Positions 57,713 through 64,000 of a stretch of DNA of 64,000 nt are shown here, piece by piece (within the stretch, counting starts at the first letter, position 1; each line of letters starts with the position of its first letter). The notes beneath the pieces were generated by a model that was not told where the DNA came from, ran no database searches, and was given only the letters and a program-made list of their open reading frames with translations. Source of the stretch: Trujillonella endophytica (GTDB taxonomy: Bacteria > Actinomycetota > Actinomycetes > Mycobacteriales > Geodermatophilaceae); NCBI RefSeq assembly GCF_019799905.1, contig NZ_JABGCI010000014.1:1-64000 (forward strand), in the 5' to 3' direction. Position numbers and translations under genes: made by a program.

Positions 57713-57796
57713 CGGTCGTCCCTCTCACCGGTCAGCCGCCTGGGTGCAACGTTCACCTGATCGTGTTCGGCAGGCACCGCGCCCTGTTGTAGTCGT

Positions 57797-57836
57797 ACGA
57801 CGGCCTCCTCCCCCCTCCGGGTGGGGAGGCCGTCGT
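57797..57836 (-). terminator. Hairpin upstream of the TasA-like operon
   Basis: ACGACGGCCTCC (57797-57808) pairs with GGAGGCCGTCGT (57825-57836). It could end a minus-strand transcript from the small gene at 57856, or act as a leader attenuator of the operon. Confidence 0.6.
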
Positions 57837-57855
57837 CGGGGGGCCGGTCCAGAGC

Positions 57856-58041
57856 TCAGGCGGTCGCCGGGAGCCCGCTGAGCGGGCCGGCGCGACGACC
57901 CTCCGGTTCGGGGGCCGGGTGACGGCCGACCCGGGACCAGACCGCACGGACGTCGGCTGCCGACAGGAGGCGGGGTTCGCCGGGCGACTCGGGCGCGCGG
58001 TGGCGGCCGGAGGCGTGCGGACGCGGCTGGGCAGCAGTCAT
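57856..58041 (-). CDS. Possible 61-residue small protein
   Basis: A short Arg/Pro/Ala-rich reading frame (MTAAQPRPHASGRHRA start, LSAADVRAVWSRVGRHP middle) followed by a terminator-like hairpin. There is no clear ribosome site and no family match I know. It could be a random open frame in GC-rich DNA. It fills part of the 478-base gap between 57713 and 58190, whose rest shows no gene. Confidence 0.35.
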   Translation of the reverse strand: MTAAQPRPHASGRHRAPESPGEPRLLSAADVRAVWSRVGRHPAPEPEGRRAGPLSGLPATA

Positions 58042-58190
58042 GCCGGCAACGTCGGCAGCCCCCCGTCCCTCTCCCGAGCCCCGGGCGCCGCAGCAGACCC
58101 GAACGGGGGACGCGTGACCGATCGCGTACCGCGCTGCCCGGCTAGGGTCCCCGGGGTGACGGCGACGCAGCCGTCGGGGGAGGACGACCG

Positions 58191-59282
58191 GTGTACGCCG
58201 ACCGCCGCGCCTGGCTGGCCTCCCTGCGCCCCGGACCGGTGGGCTACCGGCCGGCCGACGTCGTCCGTGGTGGCCTCGGCGGGCTGCTCGGCATCGCCCT
58301 CGCCGCCCTGGCGGCCCGGGTCCTCCCCGGTGGCCCCGAGGCGCTGCCGTTCATCGTCGCGCCGATGGGCGCCACGGCCGTGCTGCTGTTCGCCGCCCCC
58401 GCCAGCCCCCTGGCCCAGCCGTGGTCGCTCCTGGTCGGCAACGTGCTGTCCACGCTCGTCGGGGTCACCGCGGGGCGGCTGGTCGACGACGTCGCCCTCG
58501 CCGCCGCGGTCGCGGTCGGCGCGGCCATCGCGGTCATGATGCTGCTCCGCTGCGTGCACCCGCCCGGTGGCGCGTGCGCGCTGTTCGCCGCGGTCGGCGG
58601 GTCGGCGGTGGCCGAGCAGGGCTACGCCTTCGCCGTCCTGCCGGTCGGGGTGAACACCGTGGTGCTGCTGGCGGTCGGGGCGCTGGTCAACAACCTGACC
58701 GGCCGCCCGTACCCGCACGTGCCCCCGCCGCCGCCCCCGCCGCAGGGCACCGACGCCGCCCCGAGCGAGCGCGTCGGCGTCTCCACCGAGGACGTCACCC
58801 GGGCGATCGCCCGGCTCGACCGCGGGCTCGACGTGCTGCCCGGCGACGTCGTCGCCCTCATCCGGGACGCCGAGGCGCACGCACTGGACCGCCGGCTGGG
58901 GCAGCTGCGGGTGGGCGCGCTGATGGCCCGCGACGTGAAGAGCGTGCTGCCCGGCGACACCCTCTACCGGGCGCGCATGGTCATCAACCAGCACCACGTC
59001 AAGGCGGTCCCGGTGGTCGACGCCGAGCACCGGGTGGTCGGGATCATCACCGTGTTCGACCTGTTCAACCGGGACGTCGTCGAGTTCGACCCCGTCTCGG
59101 AGGTGATGACCACCCCGGTCACGACGGTCGCCGCGGACACCCCCGTGGCCGAGCTGGTCGAGCTGATGACCGACCGGGGGCTGCGCAACCTGCCCGTGGT
59201 GGACGACGACGGCCGGCTGGTCGGGATCATCACGCGGACCGAGCTCATCGCCGTGCTGCACCGGGCGCTGGTCGGCTCCTGA
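58191..59282 (+). CDS. HPP-family membrane protein with tandem CBS domains
   Basis: A 363-residue protein. Four hydrophobic segments (about 25-165) form the HPP domain, with the family motif HPPGGACALFAA (His-Pro-Pro). A Pro-rich linker (VPPPPPPPQG) leads to two CBS repeats (about 240-300 and 305-360), which normally bind adenine nucleotides. HPP proteins have been linked to nitrite transport in plants and cyanobacteria; here the substrate is unknown and CBS would regulate it. GTG 58191 follows GGGGGAGG. TAGGGT at 58143 may be its -10 element. Confidence 0.9.
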   Translation: MYADRRAWLASLRPGPVGYRPADVVRGGLGGLLGIALAALAARVLPGGPEALPFIVAPMGATAVLLFAAPASPLAQPWSLLVGNVLSTLVGVTAGRLVDDVALAAAVAVGAAIAVMMLLRCVHPPGGACALFAAVGGSAVAEQGYAFAVLPVGVNTVVLLAVGALVNNLTGRPYPHVPPPPPPPQGTDAAPSERVGVSTEDVTRAIARLDRGLDVLPGDVVALIRDAEAHALDRRLGQLRVGALMARDVKSVLPGDTLYRARMVINQHHVKAVPVVDAEHRVVGIITVFDLFNRDVVEFDPVSEVMTTPVTTVAADTPVAELVELMTDRGLRNLPVVDDDGRLVGIITRTELIAVLHRALVGS

Positions 59283-59373
59283 GTCCCGGACCGCCCCGGC
59301 GGTGTCCCCACATCGGGCGGAGATCGGTCGCGGGGGGTTCCGCCGGGCGGGCGCCGTCGCCTTGGATCGGCCG

Positions 59374-59514
59374 GTGCCGTCGCTGCTGAGCAAGTTGCTG
59401 TCGTCCCTCGCCGTGATCGGCGCAGCGGCGGCGCTGCCGCTGTTCGCCGCCGTCGGGGCGCCCGACGGCGACCCGTTCCCGCACTCGGTGGAGGGCACCG
59501 CCGCGCAGCGGTGA
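59374..59514 (+). CDS. 46-residue secreted or membrane microprotein
   Basis: A short gene. A basic-hydrophobic start (LLSKLLSSLAVIGAAAALPL) resembles a signal peptide or one membrane helix, then a polar tail (GAPDGDPFPHSVEGTAAQR). The start is GTG at 59374 with TTGGAT six bases before, a near-leaderless layout. No function known; an in-frame start at 59302 would add an unlikely Arg-rich stretch. Confidence 0.45.
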   Translation: MPSLLSKLLSSLAVIGAAAALPLFAAVGAPDGDPFPHSVEGTAAQR

Positions 59515-59560
59515 CCCCGCAGGCGCGTGGGGGCGCCCCCGGGCGGGCACAGGCGGGGAC

Positions 59561-60481
59561 GTGCAGGTCTTCGTGGACGGAACCGGCGAGCTGAGGTTCG
59601 ACGACGGGGCGCCGGTGACGGCCGCCTCGGGGGTGGCGCCGCTGGGGGACGGCTGGCTCGTCGTCCAGGACGACGCCACCGCCGCCGCGTGGCGCCGGGA
59701 GGGCTCGGTGACCCCGGTGCGCCTGCTGCCCCCGGTGGACGGGCTGGACCGCTTCAGCTCCGCCGCGGGGACCAAGCACCTCAAGCCCGATCTCGAGGTG
59801 GCCTGCCCGGCCGAGGTCGACGGGAGGCCCGCGGTCCTGGCCCTCGGCTCGGGCTCGTCACCGCGCCGCATGCGGGGCGTGCTGGTCCGCCTGGACGCCG
59901 GGCAGCCGACCGCCGTCGCCGCCGACCTCACCCGGCTCTACTCCCGGGTCGCGGAGGTGGTGGGGGTGCCGCTGGACCAGCTGAACCTGGAGGGCGGCAG
60001 CCGGCACGGCGACACGGTGCGCTGGTTCCAGCGGGGCAACCTGGCGGCCGGCGTCCCCTCGGCCAGCGTGGACGTGCCGCTGGAGGCCCTCGTCGGCGCG
60101 GTGCTCGGCCGGCTGGACGCGGCGGACGTCCCGGCCGGCGCCGTGCGGCGGTACGCCCTCGGCGAGGTCGACGGGGTGGGCCTCGCGGTGACCGACGCCG
60201 TCGCCCTGCCCGACGGTCGCACCCTGCTCAGCGCCGCGGCGGAGGACACCCCGAACGCCGTCGACGACGGCCCCGTGGTGGCCACCGCCCTGGCCCTGGT
60301 CGACGACGAGCGCGTGGTGGACCTCGCGCCGATGCCGCGCACCGACGGGCGGGTGCACAAGGTGGAGGGCCTGGCCCTGCGGCGCGTCAGCGGCGACGAG
60401 GTGCACCTGCTCGCCGTGGTGGACGCCGACGACCCCGCCCTGCCCTCGACGGAGCTGGAGCTGCGGGTCCGGCTCTCCTGA
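59561..60481 (+). CDS. Conserved hypothetical protein, propeller-like
   Basis: A 306-residue cytosolic protein without signal peptide. It shows propeller-like repeats (GVAPLGDGWLVVQDD, TDAVALPDGRTLLSAAAED, VEGLALRRVSGDEVHLLAV) and a Lys/Asp-rich AGTKHLKPDLEVACPA segment similar to phytase-like or esterase-like propellers. I cannot assign a known function. Start GTG 59561 gives a family-like N-terminus. It is followed convergently by the acyl-CoA locus. Confidence 0.6.
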   Translation: MQVFVDGTGELRFDDGAPVTAASGVAPLGDGWLVVQDDATAAAWRREGSVTPVRLLPPVDGLDRFSSAAGTKHLKPDLEVACPAEVDGRPAVLALGSGSSPRRMRGVLVRLDAGQPTAVAADLTRLYSRVAEVVGVPLDQLNLEGGSRHGDTVRWFQRGNLAAGVPSASVDVPLEALVGAVLGRLDAADVPAGAVRRYALGEVDGVGLAVTDAVALPDGRTLLSAAAEDTPNAVDDGPVVATALALVDDERVVDLAPMPRTDGRVHKVEGLALRRVSGDEVHLLAVVDADDPALPSTELELRVRLS

Positions 60482-60509
60482 GCCCGCCGTCGGGCGGCGG
60501 GTCGCCGGA

Positions 60510-61562
60510 TCAGCCGGCGAGCTCCCGGAGGGTCGTCAGGGAGGCCAGCCGGGTCGCGTGGTCCTCCCCGAGCGCGGCGGCGTTCAGCGTCGTGGCCCCC
60601 GCCTCGGCGAAGGCCGCCACCCGCTCGGCGACGAACCCGCGCGGACCGACCAGGGAGACACCGCGGACGAGCTCCTCGGGCAGGGCCGCGGCGGCCTCCT
60701 GCGGGCGGCCGCCGAGGTAGCGGTCCTGGACCTCCCGTGCCGCGTCGGGGAAGCCGTAGCGGACCGCCAGGTCGTTGTAGAAGTTCCGGCCCCGGGCGCC
60801 CATGCCACCGATGTAGAGGGCCAGGTGCTGCCGCACCCGCCGCAGGGCGCGCTCCGCCTCGGCGGCGTCCTCGGTGACCAGCAGGTGCGTGTCGGCGACG
60901 ACGTCGAGGGGGCCCAGCGCCGGGTCGCGCCGGGCGGTGCCCTCGGCGAGTGCCTCGCCGAAGGCGTCGGGCGCCCGCTCGGGCAGGTAGAAGACCGGCT
61001 CCCACACCTCGAACAGCTCGGCGGCCAGCGCCACGTTCCTCGGGCCCAGCGCGGCGAGCATCAGCGGGATCCGCTCGCGGACCGGCCGGTTGATCAGCGT
61101 CAGTGGCCTGCCCAGGCCGCTCCCGCCCCGCTCCGGGCGCAGCGGCACCTGCACGTGCGGGCCGTCGTGCACCAGCGGCTCGCGCCGCCACACCGTCCGG
61201 CACACGTCGACGACCTCGCGGGTGCGGGCCAGGGGCGCGGTGTAGGGGACGCCGTGGAAGCCCTCCACGACCTGGGGGCCGGAGGCACCGAGGCCGAGGG
61301 TGAACCGGCCACCGGAGACGGCGTCCAGCCCGGCCGCGGTCATGGCCAGCAGCGCCGGCGTCCGGGAGTACACGTTCAGGATGCCGGCGGCCAGCTGCAG
61401 CGTCGTCGTCCGTGCCGCGAGGTAGCCGAGCTGGCTGACCGCGTCGAAGGACCAGGCCTCGGGCACGAAGACGATGTCGAGCCCCGCGGCCTCGTAGTCG
61501 CCGACGACCGCGGCCGCCTCCAGGAACCCGCCGCTGTAGGAGAGCGGCATCCCGATCCTCAC
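60510..61562 (-). CDS. LLM-class F420- or FMN-dependent oxidoreductase
   Basis: A 350-residue luciferase-like barrel. N-terminus RIGMPLSYSGGFLEAAA, FVPEAWSFDAVSQLGYLA and FTLGLGASGPQVVEGFHGVP are the usual cofactor-lining regions; IPLMLAALGPRNV follows. Such enzymes often appear in actinobacterial acyl-CoA or sterol gene sets. GTG start overlaps the stop of the enoyl-CoA hydratase gene by four bases. Last gene of a three-gene operon. Confidence 0.88.
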   Translation of the reverse strand: MRIGMPLSYSGGFLEAAAVVGDYEAAGLDIVFVPEAWSFDAVSQLGYLAARTTTLQLAAGILNVYSRTPALLAMTAAGLDAVSGGRFTLGLGASGPQVVEGFHGVPYTAPLARTREVVDVCRTVWRREPLVHDGPHVQVPLRPERGGSGLGRPLTLINRPVRERIPLMLAALGPRNVALAAELFEVWEPVFYLPERAPDAFGEALAEGTARRDPALGPLDVVADTHLLVTEDAAEAERALRRVRQHLALYIGGMGARGRNFYNDLAVRYGFPDAAREVQDRYLGGRPQEAAAALPEELVRGVSLVGPRGFVAERVAAFAEAGATTLNAAALGEDHATRLASLTTLRELAG

Positions 61563-62356
61563 CGTCCGCTCCAGACCGGCGGGCGCTTCTCCAGGAAGGC
61601 GCGCACGCCCTCCCTCCCGTCGGCCGAGCCGGCGATCTCGTGCGCGTGCTCCCGGGTGAGCTCCCAGTGCGGCCGCTCGGCCGGGCGCTCGCCGTCGCGC
61701 AGACCGAGCGCGATGCGCTTGCTCGCCTGCACCGCCAGGGGCGCGTTGGCGGCGATCCGGCCGGCCAGCTCGAGCGCGGCTCCCAGCAGCTGGTCGCCGG
61801 GCACGACGCGGTTGACCAGGTGGAGCTCCAGCGCCCGGGCGGCGGGGATGGGGTCGCCGGTCAGCACGAGCTCCATCCCGATCCGCTGCGGGAGCTGGGC
61901 CAGGGCACGGAAGGGTCCGCCGTCGGCGGCGATCATCCCGATCTTCACCTCGGGCAGCCCGATGACCGCGTGCTCGGCGGCGACGGCGAGGTCGCAGGAG
62001 AGCAGCAGCTCCGCGCCGCCGCCCATCGCGGCGCCGTTGACCGCGGCGATGGTGGGCTTGCTGATGGGGTGGCGGACCCAGCCGGCGAAGCCCCAGTGCT
62101 CGAAGCCGGGGGGCAGCACGGTCTCGCCGCGGGCGGTGGCCTTGAGGTCGGCGCCCGCGGAGAAGGCCCGGTCCCCGGCTCCGGTGACGACGACGACGCG
62201 GACCTCCGGATCGGCCTCGACCTCGTCGAGCAGCCGGCCGATGGTCATGTGCACCTCGCCGTCGACGGCGTTGCGCACCTCCGGCCGGTTGATGGTGACG
62301 AGCAGGACGTGCCCGTGCCGCTCGACCAGCACCTTCCCGCCCACGGGTCCGCTCAC
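61559..62356 (-). CDS. Enoyl-CoA hydratase/isomerase (operon gene 2)
   Basis: A 265-residue crotonase. Oxyanion-hole motifs AFSAGADLK and NGAAMGGGAELLLSCDLAVA are intact; the catalytic-Glu region reads LPEVKIGMIA, so one of the two Glu found in true hydratases is present and the other replaced. C-terminal REGVRAFLEKRPPVW is typical. GTG start at 62354-62356 overlaps the first hydratase gene's stop (GTGA). Confidence 0.92.
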   Translation of the reverse strand: MSGPVGGKVLVERHGHVLLVTINRPEVRNAVDGEVHMTIGRLLDEVEADPEVRVVVVTGAGDRAFSAGADLKATARGETVLPPGFEHWGFAGWVRHPISKPTIAAVNGAAMGGGAELLLSCDLAVAAEHAVIGLPEVKIGMIAADGGPFRALAQLPQRIGMELVLTGDPIPAARALELHLVNRVVPGDQLLGAALELAGRIAANAPLAVQASKRIALGLRDGERPAERPHWELTREHAHEIAGSADGREGVRAFLEKRPPVWSGR

Positions 62357-63186
62357 CGCCCGGTGAACCGCGGCTGCCGGCGCTCGCGGAACGCCTGGAT
62401 CGCCTCCTGCCCGTCGCCGCCGATGCCGAGCCCGAGCAGCGTCACCTCCTGCTTGGCCACCTGCTCCATCGTCTGCTCGAGCGCGTCGTTGAGCTGCCCC
62501 TTCACGTGCCCGATGCCGATGGTCGGCCCCGCGGCCAGGCGTCGCGCCCAGTCGCCGGCCAGGTCGAGCAGCTGGTCGTCGGGGACGCAGCGGTTGGCCA
62601 GGCCCCACTCGGCCGCCGTCCGGCCGTCGACCGGGTCGCCGAACAGCGCCATCTCCTTGGCCCGCACCGGGCTGAGCGACCGGGTGAGCAGGAAGGCCGC
62701 CGCCCCCTCCAGCGGCAGTCCGCGGTTGACGAACACCTCGCTGAACCGGGCCGACTCGGCGGCGAGGACGAGGTCGCAGGCCAGCGCCAGGTTGCAGCCG
62801 CCTCCGTAGGCGGGCCCGTTGACGGCGGCGACGAACGGCTTCTCGTTCTCCCAGATGGCCCGGGCCAGGCGCCACCAGCCGAACCGGCGGCCGTCCTCGC
62901 GGGCGACGTTGGCCAGGGTGCCGCGCTGCCGCTCGGGCGGGATCTCGATGTGCGGCGGAGACATGAGGTCGGCCCCGGCGCAGAAGGCGCTGCCCGAGCC
63001 GGTGACCACGGCGGCCCGGATGTCCGGGTCGGCGCGCACCTCCTCGATCGCGGCGAGCAGGGCGTCGCGCAGCGGGTGGTGGATCGCGTTGCGGACCTGC
63101 GGGCGGTCGAGGACGAGCCAGGCCACGCCCTCCGCCACGCGAAAGGCCAGCCCGGCCTGGGCCCAGGCGGCGGCATCGTCGGACAT
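62353..63186 (-). CDS. Enoyl-CoA hydratase/isomerase (operon gene 1)
   Basis: A 277-residue crotonase-fold enzyme. AFCAGADLM and NGPAYGGGCNLALACDLVLA are the oxyanion-hole motifs, with FSEVFVNRGLPLEGAAAF at the substrate side and QEAIQAFRERRQPRFTGR at the end. ATG at 63184-63186 follows AGGGAGG. First gene of the operon; divergent from a CoA-transferase gene 81 bases away, which may share its pathway. Confidence 0.92.
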   Translation of the reverse strand: MSDDAAAWAQAGLAFRVAEGVAWLVLDRPQVRNAIHHPLRDALLAAIEEVRADPDIRAAVVTGSGSAFCAGADLMSPPHIEIPPERQRGTLANVAREDGRRFGWWRLARAIWENEKPFVAAVNGPAYGGGCNLALACDLVLAAESARFSEVFVNRGLPLEGAAAFLLTRSLSPVRAKEMALFGDPVDGRTAAEWGLANRCVPDDQLLDLAGDWARRLAAGPTIGIGHVKGQLNDALEQTMEQVAKQEVTLLGLGIGGDGQEAIQAFRERRQPRFTGR

Positions 63187-63267
63187 CGTCGTCCTCCCTA
63201 TCGAGAGCCTGACGGTAACGAGCCCGCGAGCATTGTGTCGACGAGTGACCGCCGACACACTCCGCCT

Positions 63268-64000
63268 GTGACGACTCCCGCGGGCACCGCCCTGGACGGC
63301 ATCCGGATCCTCGACCTGACGTGGGGCCCGGGCGCCTCCGTCGGGGTCACGATGCTGGCCGAGCACGGCGCCGACGTCGTCAAGGTGGAGCCGCCGGGCG
63401 GCGACCCCTTCCGCGGCTACCACGGCAGCGCGGTCTGGCACCGCAGCCGCCGCTCGATCGCGCTGGACCTCAAGGACGCCGCCGACGCCGCGGTGTTCGA
63501 GGAGCTGCTGTCCGGCGCCGACGTGCTGGTCGAGGCCTTCCGGCCGGGGGTCATGGACCGCCTCGGGTTCGGCTACGACGCCGTCTCCGCGCGGCACCCG
63601 GCGCTGGTCTACTGCTCGGTCCCGGCCTGGCCCGTGGGCCACCGCAACGAGCAGCGCCCGGGCTGGGACGCGCTGGTGCAGGCCGCCGGCGGAGCGCAGG
63701 CCGAGCAGCCGGGCTGGCGGATGGGCCCGGTCTACAACCACGCGCCCACCCCGACCCTCGGCGCCGTGTTCCTCGCGCCGATGGGCATCCTCGCCGCGCT
63801 CCACCAGCGCGCCCGCACCGGCCGGGGCCAGCACGTGCGCACGTCGCTGCTGCAGGGCCTGTTCCTCTACACGACGCAGATCTGGCAGGACGTCGAGCAC
63901 TGGGCGCCGGCCTTCCACGACGTGATGGCCAAGACGTACCCGCCCGGCATCCACCAGGGGATGATCTGGCAGACCGCCGACGGTTGGATCCACCTGTCGG
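63268..64000 (+). CDS. CaiB/BaiF family CoA-transferase (5' part, runs off the right edge)
   Basis: 244 codons of a family III CoA-transferase are in the window; the gene continues past 64000. Seen: LDGIRILDLTWGPGASVGVTMLAEHGADVVKVEPPGGD (N-terminal CoA site, read in parts), RSIALDLKD, DVLVEAFRPGVMDRLGFGYD and ARTGRGQHVRTSLLQGLF, which holds no stop. Such enzymes transfer CoA between carboxylic acids and usually open a catabolic route, here together with the divergent hydratases. GTG 63268 has CACACT six bases before, leaderless type. Confidence 0.88.
   Translation, partial: MTTPAGTALDGIRILDLTWGPGASVGVTMLAEHGADVVKVEPPGGDPFRGYHGSAVWHRSRRSIALDLKDAADAAVFEELLSGADVLVEAFRPGVMDRLGFGYDAVSARHPALVYCSVPAWPVGHRNEQRPGWDALVQAAGGAQAEQPGWRMGPVYNHAPTPTLGAVFLAPMGILAALHQRARTGRGQHVRTSLLQGLFLYTTQIWQDVEHWAPAFHDVMAKTYPPGIHQGMIWQTADGWIHLS

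Noticed and set aside
58156..58539. Leaderless gene starting at GTG 58156 after TAGGGT
   Set aside because: Its frame is out of phase with the clear HPP-CBS gene starting at 58191 and reads as a low-complexity shadow; TAGGGT is more likely the promoter of the HPP gene.
1..64000. Mobile elements, prophage, CRISPR arrays, tRNA or rRNA genes
   Set aside because: I found no transposase, integrase, phage structural gene, regular direct-repeat array, or tRNA-like cloverleaf. Small hairpins seen are terminators or the two palindromic elements reported.

Overview
The window is about 64 kb of very GC-rich, densely coded DNA (GTG starts common, third codon positions almost all G/C). The gene content points to an actinobacterium: F420-type luciferase-like and DDN-like enzymes, a CysO/CysM/Mec cysteine pathway, a stand-alone LigD-type polymerase, ctaD next to serB, and the pncB-clpS-DUF2017-mec-cysO-cysM-MBL-rph-rdgB order known from Mycobacterium (Rv1330c-Rv1341). 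My best guess is the Geodermatophilaceae (Blastococcus, Geodermatophilus, Modestobacter), but this is inferred from style and content. I see no rRNA, tRNA, CRISPR array, prophage or transposase. It looks like ordinary chromosome.

Layout. 0-4.4 kb: a PAS histidine kinase with a single-domain response regulator, then a three-gene envelope-stress cluster (DUF3618, holin-X/DUF1469, LEA-like) behind a SigF/SigB-type promoter. 4.4-19 kb: a siderophore-interacting protein under an IdeR-like iron box, then housekeeping and accessory enzymes (enoyl-CoA hydratase, YpfJ-type zinc peptidase, FNT channel, HerA-like ATPase, a lipoprotein plus GSP-synthase-like pair, DDN-like nitroreductase, aldo/keto reductase, an ABC-F ATPase). 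19-28.3 kb: a zinc-acquisition island with three nearly identical Zur boxes, a ZnuA-type binding protein, divergent aztA and aztB, a beta-propeller lipoprotein, aztC, aztD, a YcnI/MauE/thioredoxin module, what looks like a decayed YcgQ/DUF1980 gene, and the Zur repressor. 28-43.5 kb: a PLP enzyme divergent from an aldonolactone oxidase and TetR gene, alcohol dehydrogenase, M23 peptidase, CDF exporter, CtaG, rRNA methyltransferase, GlsB-like protein, ctaD, serB, pncA and pncB. 43.5-56 kb: the conserved clpS-to-rdgB block, split by about 7 kb of accessory genes including a multicopper oxidase with a cupredoxin-like lipoprotein. 56-64 kb: a TasA/camelysin-like secreted-protein operon, an HPP-CBS membrane protein, and an acyl-CoA locus cut by the right edge.

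The best leads are the Zur island with its apparently leaderless promoters, the propeller lipoprotein between aztB and aztC, a CysO protein whose gene encodes a cysteine after the diglycine tail, a covarying palindromic element present twice around cysO-cysM, and the TasA-like operon. All function calls come from reading motifs and context. Nothing here was searched or aligned by program.
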